A stretch of DNA of 64,000 nucleotides from assembly GCF_008001235.1 (NCBI RefSeq), contig NZ_CP040751.1:3041501-3105500 (forward strand). Reading direction: 5' to 3'. How positions within the stretch are numbered: position 1 is the stretch's first letter; every line of letters starts with the position of its first letter. The translations under genes were made by a program, and so were the position numbers. Positions 53,551-62,177 of this stretch are shown here, one piece after another. The stretch is from Salidesulfovibrio onnuriiensis (GTDB lineage Bacteria > Desulfobacterota > Desulfovibrionia > Desulfovibrionales > Desulfovibrionaceae). The notes below the pieces were generated by a model that was not told the DNA's origin, did not search any database, and was given only the letters and a program-made list of their open reading frames with translations.

Positions 53551-53880
53551 TTAAACCATCATATTCAACAAATACCCGGTCATCTCGTCATTGGCCCTGA
53601 CGACCGAGGCGTTGGCCGCATAGGCGTTTTCGGTGGTCATCATGGAGACCATCTCGCGTCCCAGGTCCACGTTGCTGGTCTCGCGGCCTTCGAAGACCGC
53701 GCCCGGCGAGGTGTCCCTGGTCAGGGACGCAACACGCACCCCCTGGTCCGAAGGGCCGGATTCCAGGTTGGCGCGGGAGGCCTGAAAACCATCGGTGTTC
53801 ACGTTGGCGATGTTGTTGGCCGCCACCTGATGCACCGAGGCATGGGCGCTCAAAGCCGAAAGATTCACATCCATACTCAT
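53551..53880 (-). CDS. Stand-alone mini flagellar rod/hook-family protein
   Basis: 109 residues from ATG 53880 (the frame opens upstream at 53949). It consists almost only of the two D0 ends of axial flagellar proteins: N-terminal LSALSAHASVHQVAANNIANVNTDGFQASRANLES (5-39) and C-terminal VDLGREMVSMMTTENAYAANASVVRANDEMTGYLLNMMV, with about 30 residues between. Shorter than FlgB or FlgC (about 130-145) and encoded far from the flagellar operons. It could be an extra rod/hook adaptor or a degenerate paralogue; the intact ends argue against decay. Confidence 0.8.
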   Translation of the reverse strand: MSMDVNLSALSAHASVHQVAANNIANVNTDGFQASRANLESGPSDQGVRVASLTRDTSPGAVFEGRETSNVDLGREMVSMMTTENAYAANASVVRANDEMTGYLLNMMV

Positions 53881-53939
53881 ACAGTCAACATACGCCCTTC
53901 CATCTGGATGCGCAAGTCCACCCGCCACACACGGTCCCT

Positions 53940-54058
53940 GGCGCTTCAAAAATGCGCGAGTGCAAGGCGCAAGAAAAAATCAGCCCCGGAGCGTATCAAG
54001 AATACGCGAGGAGCTGACTTTTGCGCGGCAACACCGCAGGCGTGCGTTTTTCAAGCGT
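53940..54058. repeat. Dispersed long-hairpin repeat, family 2, copy 2
   Basis: GCGCTTCAAAAATGCGCGAG, TGCAAGGCGCAAGAAAAAAT, CAGCCCCGGAGCGTAT, CAAG, AATACGCGAGGAGCTGACTT, TTGCGCGGCAACACCGCAGG, CGTGCGTTTTTCAAGCGTC. It is a long imperfect palindrome (GCGCTT...AAGCGTC outside; CAGC...GCTG and GCGTAT/ATACGC inside) and matches 14001-14122 in module order. It starts 3 bp past the folE2 stop on the minus strand and may end that operon. Confidence 0.75.
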
Positions 54059-54061
54059 CGG

Positions 54062-54850
54062 CTATTCACTTTCTATGCAGGCAAAGGCCGAATGATTGTG
54101 AATGGACTCGTAGCTCTCCACTTCGACCCGATACCAGGTGATCTGCGGATGCTCGGCGAGGCCGCGCGCGGCCTCGCGCACCACGTCCTCCACAAAGCAC
54201 GGATTGGCAAAGGCCGCTTCCGTGACGTACTTCTCGTCCTCGCGCTTGAGCAGGGAATAGACCCGGCAGGACCCGGCCGACTCCGCGATCTCGATGATAT
54301 CCTCCAGCCAGACGAACCCATCGAACCGGCAGCGGATGCGCACCACGGCCCGCTGGCTGTGCGCGCCCTCGTCGCTGATGGCCTTGGAGCACGGGCATAC
54401 GGTCATGACCGGCACGTCCGCGCCCAGGGTGAAGATCAGCTTGCCGTCGCGCAGCTCCCCTTCCACCTGGCACTTGTAATCCATGAGCCCGCCCGCCTTG
54501 CTTGCGGGGGAAACCTGGCGCAGGAAATAGGGGAACACGAACCGGCAATGGGCGCTGCGGGCCTCGAGGCGGTCCGCGATATCGGCCAGGAGCTTCTTGA
54601 AGGACGCGTAGTCCAGCTCCTCGGCCCACCCTTCCAGGGCCTCCACGAACCGGCTCATGTGCGTGCCCTTGAAGTGGGCGGGCAGATCCACGGAGAGGTC
54701 CACCTTGGCCACGGTGTGTTGGCGGCCCTTTTCGCGGTGGCGGACAATGATGGGCAGCCGGATATCCTTGACCCCCACCCTGTCGATGGGCAGGGAGACC
54801 CCGGGCTGTCCGCTCTGAACGTCTTCCATATTCTTCTTTGTATCTGTCAT
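54062..54850 (-). CDS. folE2: GTP cyclohydrolase FolE2 (type IB)
   Basis: Converts GTP to dihydroneopterin triphosphate, first step of folate (and possibly queuosine) synthesis. 262 residues. Family marks: [18 protein letters not shown] near 26-43, [23 protein letters not shown] near 50-72, [13 protein letters not shown], the metal and catalytic block [25 protein letters not shown] near 147-171, and [14 protein letters not shown] at the end. Type IB enzymes are metal-promiscuous and in other bacteria replace FolE under zinc shortage. Here it is the third gene of methyltransferase - nikR - folE2, four bases after nikR. Confidence 0.95.
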   Translation of the reverse strand: MTDTKKNMEDVQSGQPGVSLPIDRVGVKDIRLPIIVRHREKGRQHTVAKVDLSVDLPAHFKGTHMSRFVEALEGWAEELDYASFKKLLADIADRLEARSAHCRFVFPYFLRQVSPASKAGGLMDYKCQVEGELRDGKLIFTLGADVPVMTVCPCSKAISDEGAHSQRAVVRIRCRFDGFVWLEDIIEIAESAGSCRVYSLLKREDEKYVTEAAFANPCFVEDVVREAARGLAEHPQITWYRVEVESYESIHNHSAFACIESE

Positions 54851-54854
54851 TATC

Positions 54855-55274
54855 TTAGATCAGATCCCTGCCCGTGGTGGTCAGGGAGAGGTTGCCGTGC
54901 TTGACGCCCTTGGTGGATATGAGTTTCTGGCCGAGCTTCTTGATCTGCTCCGCCTCGCCTTTGAGAACAATGACCTCCAGGCAGTTGTGATGATCCAGAT
55001 GGATATGCAGCGTGGTCTGGATAGCGTCGTGGTGATCGTGCTGAATTTCGGTCAGGCGCTGGGCCAGGCCGCTCTGGTGGTGGTCATAAACCAGGGTCAG
55101 GGTGCCCGCCAGCTCACCGGAGGCATCCTCCCACTCCTTCTGGACCAGGGTGTTGCGAATCAGATCGCGAATGGCCTCGGAACGGGTCTGGTAGCTGCGT
55201 TCCCTGCACAGGCTGTCGAATTTTTCCAGCAGGTCGGAATCCAGGGACACGCCAAATCGGATCGTCTTGCCCAT
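54855..55274 (-). CDS. nikR: Nickel-responsive transcriptional regulator NikR
   Basis: Ribbon-helix-helix repressor with a C-terminal ACT-like nickel-binding tetramer core. 139 residues. RHH part: [36 protein letters not shown] (5-40). The four high-affinity nickel ligands are conserved with E. coli spacing: His79, His90, His92 ([10 protein letters not shown]) and Cys98. Located between a methyltransferase gene (16 bp) and folE2 (4 bp). A palindrome with a GTGTTAC half-site lies at the operon promoter, suggesting autoregulation. Confidence 0.95.
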   Translation of the reverse strand: MGKTIRFGVSLDSDLLEKFDSLCRERSYQTRSEAIRDLIRNTLVQKEWEDASGELAGTLTLVYDHHQSGLAQRLTEIQHDHHDAIQTTLHIHLDHHNCLEVIVLKGEAEQIKKLGQKLISTKGVKHGNLSLTTTGRDLI

Positions 55275-55290
55275 GAGTTTCTCCTGATAT

Positions 55291-55974
55291 TTATAGAGTT
55301 ATTTCCCAGAGATTAACGGTTGCATTCTGCCCGCAAAGGGCGACCTTTTCCGTCGTTATCTTGTTTGTATGGAACCCGTCGGCCTCAAGCTCTTCCCATA
55401 CGGGCCGGGACACGGTGCGCACGGGTTCGCCGATCCAGATCTTCCCGCCTTCCGCAAGGGAGGACCGGAACAGAAGCTTGAGGGGCTCGAAAAACCGCTT
55501 TTCATAAAGCACATCACCACCCCAGATGAAATCGAAACAATGATCCCTGAAAGCGGGACGCCGCCAATCCATGACCGTCCACAGGGGCTGGCGCACCTTG
55601 TTGACCCGCCCGTTGTGCAGGGCGAAACGAACGGCGGGCCATTCGTAGTCGAAGGCCACCACTTCCGCGCCCAGGTCCGAGGCGATCATGCCGGTCAGCC
55701 CCAGGCCGCAGCCCAGGTCCAGGCAACGCCTGCCGCGAAGGACTTCGGCGTTGCGCACCAGCCAGCGGCCGAGCAGCACGCTGGCGGGCCAGAGCTCCAC
55801 CCAGTAGGGCAGCCGCTCGTCATCGCCCATGGAGGCCTCGTCCATGGCTTCCCACAGAGCCTCCAGGTCGCTGGCGCGATCCAGGCGCCAGGTACGGCCC
55901 TCGACCTCCACGCTGACCCGGTGCCCGGGCTCATCCACAAGGCCGGAAGTTTTTTTTCTCGTTTCAAGATCCAT
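55291..55974 (-). CDS. Methyltransf_16-like SAM-dependent methyltransferase
   Basis: 227 residues. The open frame runs to 56217, but ATG 55974 lies just after a good promoter and gives [22 protein letters not shown]. Motif I is [32 protein letters not shown] near 98-129; [18 protein letters not shown] before it and [19 protein letters not shown] after it are typical of the METTL/FAM86-like protein or small-molecule methyltransferases (PF10294). First gene of the operon with nikR and folE2; any link to nickel is only by position. Confidence 0.8.
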   Translation of the reverse strand: MDLETRKKTSGLVDEPGHRVSVEVEGRTWRLDRASDLEALWEAMDEASMGDDERLPYWVELWPASVLLGRWLVRNAEVLRGRRCLDLGCGLGLTGMIASDLGAEVVAFDYEWPAVRFALHNGRVNKVRQPLWTVMDWRRPAFRDHCFDFIWGGDVLYEKRFFEPLKLLFRSSLAEGGKIWIGEPVRTVSRPVWEELEADGFHTNKITTEKVALCGQNATVNLWEITL

Positions 55975-56279
55975 GATGGTCGAATATATTACCCAGTGTA
56001 GTAGCATTGTCAAACCCAATGGTAACACTTTTTGCAAATCTTTTACATCTCCGAGAGTTGAATAGCGCGCGCATTTTCGGACATGTCCCCTTTTTTCGAT
56101 CCTTAGGAACCGAAGTCTCTCCTTGCTTGTCATTTTTTTGACAGCTAGCAAACAAAATTGCGAAAAATAATGCCGCAAAGAGGAAAGCGTCATTATTTTT
56201 ACAGTTTCCAAGACCATGATTCGGTGGTAGTGACAGCCCTGTCTAAGATAGTAATACCAACAACTCAGGAGGTTGTAAC
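55975..56279. promoter_or_regulatory. Divergent control region: nikR-operon promoter with palindrome, and gcvH leader
   Basis: Minus strand: TTGACA (56013-56008), 16 bp, TAATAT (55991-55986). A 33-bp imperfect palindrome covers the -35 and spacer: GTGTTACCATTG (56028-56017) against CAATGCTACTACAC (56009-55996), CATTG/CAATG arms perfect. GTGTTAC is the recalled NikR half-site. Plus strand: an AT-rich stretch 56090-56200, a GACAG-CC-CTGTC hairpin near 56231-56242, and the gcvH SD (AGGAGG) held in the loop of ACAAC...GTTGT (56260-56276). No glycine riboswitch signature was seen. Confidence 0.55.
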
Positions 56280-56657
56280 ATGGTTCCTGCAGATTTGAAA
56301 TATTCCAAGTCCCACGAGTGGGTTCGCATCGAAGGCGACATCGCGACCGTGGGCATCACCGACTTCGCACAGGGCCAGCTGGGCGACCTGACCTTCGTGG
56401 AGCTGCCCGAAGTGGGTGACACATTCGAACAGGGCGCTGAATTCGGTTCCGTGGAATCCGTGAAGGCCGCCAGCGAAGTGTACTGCCCGGTGGGCGGCGA
56501 GGTCGTCGAGATCAACGAAGCGCTCGAAGACGCCCCCGAGAAGGTCAACGAATCCCCGTTCGAAGAGGGATGGCTGATCAAGCTCAAGATTTCGGGCGAG
56601 CCCGAAGGGCTGCTCGACGCCGACGGCTACCAGGCCCTCATCGAATCCGAAGCGTAG
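56280..56657 (+). CDS. gcvH: Glycine cleavage system H protein
   Basis: Lipoyl carrier that shuttles the aminomethyl group between P, T and L proteins. 125 residues. [40 protein letters not shown] near 7-46; lipoyl-lysine Lys62 in [28 protein letters not shown]-terminal [31 protein letters not shown]. First gene of gcvH-gcvPA-gcvPB-lpd, but separated from gcvPA by a terminator. Confidence 0.96.
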   Translation: MVPADLKYSKSHEWVRIEGDIATVGITDFAQGQLGDLTFVELPEVGDTFEQGAEFGSVESVKAASEVYCPVGGEVVEINEALEDAPEKVNESPFEEGWLIKLKISGEPEGLLDADGYQALIESEA

Positions 56658-56667
56658 ACGAACTTCC

Positions 56668-56694
56668 GGGCGGCTCTTGCGGGCCGCCCTTTTT
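56668..56694 (+). terminator. Terminator/attenuator between gcvH and gcvPA
   Basis: GGGCGGC (56668-56674) / GCCGCCC (56683-56689), 8-base loop, then TTTTT (56690-56694). A full intrinsic-terminator layout 11 bp past gcvH inside what should be one operon. Confidence 0.8.
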
Positions 56695-56729
56695 CTTCCC
56701 TTCTCCGTTTACCCAAAAGAGGAAACGCA

Positions 56730-58064
56730 ATGCCCTATGTTCCGCACACTCCGGACGAAGTCCGGGAAATGCTGGCCACCATCGGCGTCGGCTCAGTGGA
56801 AGATCTCTTTGCCGAAATCACCGAGGACATGCGGCCGCAAAGTTTCGACGTCCCCGAAGGCCTGAGCGAAATGGAAGTGCTTGCCAAGCTGGAAGGCATG
56901 GCGGCAAAGAACGCCACGGACCGCATCAGCTTCCTGGGCGCAGGCTTCTATGATCATTATATACCTGCAGCCGTGGACGCGCTGACCATGCGCGGCGAAT
57001 TCTACACGGCCTACACCCCCTACCAGCCCGAGGCCAGCCAGGGCACCCTGCAGGCCATCTTCGAATACCAGACATCGGTCACCAGGCTGCTGGACATGGA
57101 CTGCTCCAACGCCTCGGTCTACGACGGCGGCACCGCGCTCTACGAGGCGCTGATGATGGCCGTGCGCAAGACCAAGCGCCGCAAGGTGGTGGTCAGCGAA
57201 GCCCTGAACCCCATCTACCGGGTCATGCTCGCCTCCTACACCTCGAACCTGAACATCGAACTCGTCACCGTGCCGCACAAGAACGGCAAAACCGACATCG
57301 AGGGCATCAAGGCGGCCCTGGACGACACCACCGCTGCGGTCATGGTCCAGAACCCGAACTTCTTCGGCTCCATCAACGACTTCACCGATCTGTTCGCCGC
57401 CGCCCATGAAAAAAAGGCTGTGGGCATCATCTCCTGCTACCCGGTGCTCCAGACCCTGCTCAAGACCCCGGGCCAGATGGGCGCGGACATTGCCGTGGCC
57501 GAAGGCCAGAGCCTGGGCCTGCCCCTTTCCTTCGGCGGCCCGTACCTGGGCATCATGACCTGCACCCAGAACATGGTCCGCCAGATCCCCGGCCGCATCG
57601 TGGGCCGCACCCAGGACAAGGAAGGCCGCACCGGCTACGTGCTGACCCTGCAGGCGCGCGAACAGCACATCCGCCGCCAAAAGGCCACTTCCAACATCTG
57701 CTCCAACCAGTCGCTCTGCGCCCTGCGCGCCTTGGTGCACATGTGCGCCCTGGGCGAAATGGGCCTCAAGCGGGCGGCGCGTCTCTCCGTGGAGCGGGCG
57801 CACCTGTGCGCGGAAAAACTCACGGCCATCGACGGCGTGGAAATGCTCACGGACGGCCCCTTCGGCAACGAATTCGCCGTGACCCTGCCGGTGAACGCCT
57901 TTGAAATCATCACCAGGCTCACGGAACGCGGCTATGTGCCGGGCTTCCCGCTGGGACGCTACTACGAGGGACTGGAAAACGGCCTGCTGGTGGCCTGCAC
58001 CGAAAAGACCAGCGAGGAACAGATCGGCATCCTGACCGAGATGATCAAGGGGGCGCTGCGATGA
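56730..58064 (+). CDS. gcvPA: Glycine decarboxylase subunit 1 (P protein alpha)
   Basis: N-terminal half of the split P protein, which decarboxylates glycine onto lipoyl-GcvH with PLP. 444 residues. PYVPHTPDEVREMLATIGVGSVEDLF at the start, FLGAGFYDHYIPAAVDALTMRGEFYTAYTPYQPEASQGTLQAIFEYQT near 68-115, YDGGTALYEALMMA, and LQAREQHIRRQKATSNICSNQSLCALRALVHM near 305-336. The PLP lysine is on the other subunit. It overlaps gcvPB by 4 bp (ATGA). Confidence 0.97.
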   Translation: MPYVPHTPDEVREMLATIGVGSVEDLFAEITEDMRPQSFDVPEGLSEMEVLAKLEGMAAKNATDRISFLGAGFYDHYIPAAVDALTMRGEFYTAYTPYQPEASQGTLQAIFEYQTSVTRLLDMDCSNASVYDGGTALYEALMMAVRKTKRRKVVVSEALNPIYRVMLASYTSNLNIELVTVPHKNGKTDIEGIKAALDDTTAAVMVQNPNFFGSINDFTDLFAAAHEKKAVGIISCYPVLQTLLKTPGQMGADIAVAEGQSLGLPLSFGGPYLGIMTCTQNMVRQIPGRIVGRTQDKEGRTGYVLTLQAREQHIRRQKATSNICSNQSLCALRALVHMCALGEMGLKRAARLSVERAHLCAEKLTAIDGVEMLTDGPFGNEFAVTLPVNAFEIITRLTERGYVPGFPLGRYYEGLENGLLVACTEKTSEEQIGILTEMIKGALR

Positions 58065-59509
58065 AAACCATATTCGAACAATCCGTGGCCGGACGCGAAG
58101 GCTGCTGGCCCTGCGACGGCAAGGCGGAAGAGACCTATATTCCCAAGGAACTGCTGCGCGACGGCGAGATAGGCCTGCCCTCCGCGGGCGAGCTGGACGT
58201 GGTGCGCCACTTCACCAAGCTCTCCCAGCGCAACTTCGGCGTGGACGGCAACTTCTATCCGCTCGGCTCCTGCACCATGAAGTACAACCCCAAGTTCACC
58301 GAGGTGGTGGCCGCCATGCCCGGGTTCACCCGGCTGCATCCGGTGCTGCCCCAGCTCCAGGGCGCGGGGGGCCTGTGCCAGGGCGCGCTGGAGGTCATGC
58401 ATGAGACCGAACGCCTGCTCTGCGAGATCACGGGCATGCACGCCTACACCCTGCATCCCATGGCGGGTGCGCACGGCGAGCTCACCGGCGTGATGCTCAT
58501 GGCCGCCTACCACAAGGACAAGGGCAACAAGAAAACCAAGATCATCGTTCCCGACTCGGCCCATGGCACCAACCCTGCCTCGGCAGCCATCGCCGGCTAC
58601 GAGGTGGTTTCCATCGAGTCCCGCGACGGCATCGTGGACCCGGAAGCCCTGCGCGCGGTGCTGGACGACCAGGTGGCGGGCATGATGATGACCTGTCCCA
58701 ACACCCTGGGCCTGTTTGAAAAGAACCTGCCCGAGATCGTGAGGATGCTGCGCGAAGTGGACGCCCTGCTCTACTACGACGGCGCCAACCTCAACGCCAT
58801 CATGGGCAAGATGCGCGTGGGCGACGCGGGCTTCGACATCGTGCACCTCAACCTGCACAAGACCTTTGCCACCCCGCACGGCGGCGGCGGTCCCGGCTCC
58901 GGCCCGGTGGGCGTTTCCAAGCGAGTGGAGCCCTACCTGCCCATCTCCCGGGTGCAGAAACTCGAGGACGGCCAGTTCTTCCTGGATTACGACTATCCCA
59001 AGTCCATCGGCTACGTGGCCCCGTTCTACGGCAACTTCGGCGTGTACCTGAAGGCCTACGCCTACATCCTGCGCCTGGGCGGCGCCGGCCTGACCCGCGC
59101 CACGGAAAACGCGGTGCTGAGCGCCAACTACATGCGCAAGCGCCTCGAAGACCATTTCGAGATCCCCTACAACCGCACCTGCATGCACGAGTTCGTGGCC
59201 AGCGCGGTGCGCCAGGCCGAAAAGGGCGTCCACGCCCTGGACGTTGCCAAGGCGCTGCTGGACATGGGCCACCACGCCCCCACGATCTACTTCCCGCTCA
59301 TCGTCAAGGAGTGCATCATGGTCGAGCCCACGGAAACCGAGAACAAGGCCACCCTTGACTGCTTCGTGGACGACCTCATCGCCATCGCCGAAATGACCGA
59401 CACCGATCCGGAGACCCTGCAACGGGCCCCGGTGACGCTTCCGGTGACCAGGCTGGACGAAACCCTTGCCGCACGCGGCATGGTGCTCACAGAGGACATG
59501 GGCAAATGA
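58061..59509 (+). CDS. gcvPB: Glycine decarboxylase subunit 2 (P protein beta)
   Basis: C-terminal, PLP-bearing half of the split P protein. 482 residues. NFGVDGNFYPLGSCTMKYNPKFTE near 53-76, HPMAGAHGELTGVMLM near 139-154, PDSAHGTNPASAA, and PLP Lys267 in NLHKTFATPHGGGGPGSGPVGV. C-terminal TIYFPLIVKECIMVEPTETENKATLDCFVDDLI. ATGA overlaps at both ends couple it to gcvPA and lpd. Confidence 0.97.
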   Translation: MKTIFEQSVAGREGCWPCDGKAEETYIPKELLRDGEIGLPSAGELDVVRHFTKLSQRNFGVDGNFYPLGSCTMKYNPKFTEVVAAMPGFTRLHPVLPQLQGAGGLCQGALEVMHETERLLCEITGMHAYTLHPMAGAHGELTGVMLMAAYHKDKGNKKTKIIVPDSAHGTNPASAAIAGYEVVSIESRDGIVDPEALRAVLDDQVAGMMMTCPNTLGLFEKNLPEIVRMLREVDALLYYDGANLNAIMGKMRVGDAGFDIVHLNLHKTFATPHGGGGPGSGPVGVSKRVEPYLPISRVQKLEDGQFFLDYDYPKSIGYVAPFYGNFGVYLKAYAYILRLGGAGLTRATENAVLSANYMRKRLEDHFEIPYNRTCMHEFVASAVRQAEKGVHALDVAKALLDMGHHAPTIYFPLIVKECIMVEPTETENKATLDCFVDDLIAIAEMTDTDPETLQRAPVTLPVTRLDETLAARGMVLTEDMGK

Positions 59510-60861
59510 CGTACGACATCGTTGTCATCGGCGCGGGACCGGGCGGCTACGACGCCGCCTGCGAAGCCGCCGAAGCCGGGCTCAAGACCGCTTTGGTGGA
59601 AAAGGCCGACCTGGGCGGCACCTGCCTGAACAGGGGGTGTATCCCCACCAAGGTCATCCTCGGCGCAACCGCCGCCGTGGAGGAGCTGGCCGCGCAGGCC
59701 AAGATGAAAATCGCCTCCGGCCACATCGACATCGACTTCCCGGCCCTGCAGGACCGCAAGGACAAGCTTGTCGGCGGCACGCGCAAGGCCATGGCCCAGA
59801 AGCTCAAGACCCTGGGCGTGGATCTCTATCCCGGCTCGGCCATGATCGCGGCCCCGGGCATCGTCAAGGTGGCCGGCGAGGAACTGGCCTCCCTGGAATA
59901 CAGGCACCTGATCATTGCCACCGGGTCCAGGCCCATCTTCTTCCCGGGCCTGGAGCCCGAGGGCGAGGCGGTCATGGACTCCAACGGCTTCCTGGCCCTG
60001 GAAAAGATGCCCGAATCCCTCATCGTCATCGGCGCGGGCTTCATCGGCCTGGAAATGGCCCAGGCCGCGCACCGGCTCGGCGCCAAGATCCATGTCATCG
60101 ACGCCATGGACCGGGTGGCCCCGGCCGAGGATCCGGAGGTTTCCAAGGCGCTCCAGTCCATTTTCAAACGCTGGAAATGGGACATGCGCCTGGGCGTGCG
60201 CGTCGAATCCGTGAAGACCGAAAACGGCCGCGCCGTGCTCACCCTTGAGGGCGGCGAAGTCATCGAGGCGGAAAAGGCCCTTGTGGCCGTCGGCCGCGGC
60301 CCGGTCACCGAAGGGTTGGAAGCCGAAAAGGCGGGCGTGAAGCTGGAGCGCGGCTTCATCCAGGTGGACGAAAACCTGCAGGCCGCCCCCAACGTCTATG
60401 CCGTCGGCGACGTCAACGGCATCATCCAGCTGGCCCACGCCGCCAGCCACCAGGCCGCCTACGTGGTGAAATGCATCGCGGGCAGGGTGGACGGTCCCTA
60501 CCAGTCCGGGCCGGTGCCGTCCGTGCTCTACGGATCGCCCGAGGCCATGCGTGTGGGCGTCATGCCTTCGGAGCTCTCGGAAGCGGGCAGGCCCGTGCGG
60601 ATCTCCAAGTTCCCGCTGGCGGGCAACCCCATGGCCCAGGCCCACGCATCCACCCAGGGTTTCGTGAAGGTTGTCTGGTCCGGGGATACCGTGGTGGGCG
60701 TCACGGCCGTGGGCTTCGACGTCTCCCGGCTGACAACTCCCGCCACCATGATCGTGCAGGAAGGCTGGACCGTGGACGACATCCACAAGACCATCTTCCC
60801 GCACCCGTCCCTTGACGAGGCGCTGCTCGGCGCGCTCAAGGCCGAACGCTCCGAAGTGTAA
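59506..60861 (+). CDS. lpd: Dihydrolipoyl dehydrogenase (glycine cleavage L protein)
   Basis: Reoxidises dihydrolipoyl-GcvH with NAD through FAD and a redox disulfide. 451 residues. FAD motif VVIGAGPGGYDAACEAAEAGLKTALVEK near 6-33, redox pair Cys40/Cys45 in GGTCLNRGCIPTK, NAD motif VIGAGFIGLEMAQAAHRLGAKI near 180-201, and second FAD contact VYAVGDVNGIIQLAHAASHQA. The C-terminal active-site HPSLDEALLGAL lies near 430-441, with FPHPSLDE providing the His-Glu pair in the HP...E pattern. gcvT is not in the window. Confidence 0.95.
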   Translation: MTYDIVVIGAGPGGYDAACEAAEAGLKTALVEKADLGGTCLNRGCIPTKVILGATAAVEELAAQAKMKIASGHIDIDFPALQDRKDKLVGGTRKAMAQKLKTLGVDLYPGSAMIAAPGIVKVAGEELASLEYRHLIIATGSRPIFFPGLEPEGEAVMDSNGFLALEKMPESLIVIGAGFIGLEMAQAAHRLGAKIHVIDAMDRVAPAEDPEVSKALQSIFKRWKWDMRLGVRVESVKTENGRAVLTLEGGEVIEAEKALVAVGRGPVTEGLEAEKAGVKLERGFIQVDENLQAAPNVYAVGDVNGIIQLAHAASHQAAYVVKCIAGRVDGPYQSGPVPSVLYGSPEAMRVGVMPSELSEAGRPVRISKFPLAGNPMAQAHASTQGFVKVVWSGDTVVGVTAVGFDVSRLTTPATMIVQEGWTVDDIHKTIFPHPSLDEALLGALKAERSEV

Positions 60862-60874
60862 TAAGACCTAATAA

Positions 60875-60903
60875 GAGGGGGAGGGATTATGTCCCTCCCC
60901 CTC
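60875..60903. terminator. Terminator between lpd and the DUF3800 gene
   Basis: A 12-bp perfect stem, GAGGGGGAGGGA (60875-60886) / TCCCTCCCCCTC (60892-60903), loop TTATG. It lies between convergent genes and marks the sharp boundary between GC-rich and AT-rich sequence. Confidence 0.8.
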
Positions 60904-60907
60904 ATTC

Positions 60908-62068
60908 TCACACTTCTTCACTTGATATATACCTTTTTAGATGCGGAAAAAGATCTTCTTGAACGACATCAAACGTATTATTGCTTGCCAGTAGCACATC
61001 ATCTCTAGCGATTTTTAACCGTTTAAGATATGGAACCACAATATTCTCAACAGTCTTAACAAACTCTATAAGATCGTACCTTGAATTTGGGATCTTATAC
61101 CCTTTCGAATTACTGGCAATTATCACTCCAACATCTCTCAATTCAGCGATAACACTGGACATCAATTTTCGTTTTGTTATCTCTGGAAATCCTATCGATG
61201 ATAAATGTTCAATAATCATGTCAGAGTATATATAACTGTGCTCAGAGCTAGTTTTGTAATTATCAAGCAAGTAAACCAACGTTTCAACCTTTAGCCGCGT
61301 ATCATCGTCACTGTTGTCAGAATAATTATTAATATAATTAAGAGCCTTACCAAGACATAAATCACTAATTATTTGATCTGTAAATTGATCCCCATCAAGT
61401 TTTGATATATCTAAAGGATCAAAGCATTGCGGCGGCCAAGAGTAAGTATAAATTCTCTTATTTCTTAAAAAATCAAGTATCCTTTTATCTTCTTTCCCCT
61501 CAAATACTCTTAAATATGTCCCAGAGATAATATCTGCCATCTGGACGCATTGACTATCTTTACTATCTACATAATTGAATTTTAAATTTTGAATTAAATT
61601 ATTTTCAAAATTTCGCTTTAAATATTTTTCAAATCCATTCATAAACTCTTTGTAACCATGTTTATCTGAATTTATTTCAACGCTGGCCAAAGGTTTACAA
61701 ATCTGTTTATACAAACAGCCATTAATGTACTTATAAAATGATTTCTTGAACCTTAACCCAGAATCCATAAAAATCTTGCTCTTATCAACCACAACAGAAC
61801 AATAACTAAAGTTAAACTTAGCGATACTTTTAAGGATATCTTCTCTTCTTCTTGTATTTTTCCCTATTCGTGAAGATTTAAGCTCAGCTCCACCAAAATA
61901 TTTTTCAGAAAGTTCCCTTATTGTATTCTCAGAATCTTCAACATCCTCTTCCTTAAAAATAGCAGCAGTCAAAACATAATAATTACTGACACCTGATTTG
62001 CCGATTTCGATACTGGTATCTCCAGCTTCATCCACAAAGACACACCTCTTCTCCCAGTAGCTAACCAT
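60908..62068 (-). CDS. DUF3800-domain protein, AT-rich and probably acquired
   Basis: 386 residues; SD GGAGG before the ATG. The first 190 residues match the DUF3800 plan, an RNase H-like fold found in phage-defence and mobile contexts: VFVDEAGD with Asp13/Glu14, AELKSSRIGK (Glu62, Lys64), SVVVDKSKI with Asp95, VEINSD, and CVQMADIISGTY with Gln176 and Asp179. Residues about 255-386 look like an added winged-helix part (SDMIIEHLSSIGFPEITKRKLMSSVIAELRDVGVIIASNSKGYKI). Base composition is close to 33% GC against more than 60% on both sides, and codon use is full of A/T third positions. Single-gene insertion. Confidence 0.82.
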   Translation of the reverse strand: MVSYWEKRCVFVDEAGDTSIEIGKSGVSNYYVLTAAIFKEEDVEDSENTIRELSEKYFGGAELKSSRIGKNTRRREDILKSIAKFNFSYCSVVVDKSKIFMDSGLRFKKSFYKYINGCLYKQICKPLASVEINSDKHGYKEFMNGFEKYLKRNFENNLIQNLKFNYVDSKDSQCVQMADIISGTYLRVFEGKEDKRILDFLRNKRIYTYSWPPQCFDPLDISKLDGDQFTDQIISDLCLGKALNYINNYSDNSDDDTRLKVETLVYLLDNYKTSSEHSYIYSDMIIEHLSSIGFPEITKRKLMSSVIAELRDVGVIIASNSKGYKIPNSRYDLIEFVKTVENIVVPYLKRLKIARDDVLLASNNTFDVVQEDLFPHLKRYISSEEV

Positions 62069-62177
62069 TTACACCTCCAAATGAAGGCAATCATAATTCG
62101 TCGATCAACTAAAGACAATTACATTCCTATATACGCACTCTATACTCATTTTATAAATCTCCAGCCCCTCAAAAAAA

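Noticed and set aside
53911..53930. Sigma-54-like sequence upstream of the mini rod gene
   Set aside because: TGGCGGGTGGACTTGC has 11 instead of 10 bases between GG and GC, a spacing RpoN rarely tolerates.
56090..56279. Glycine riboswitch before gcvH
   Set aside because: No GGA...GAGAG-type core or tandem aptamer pattern could be found.
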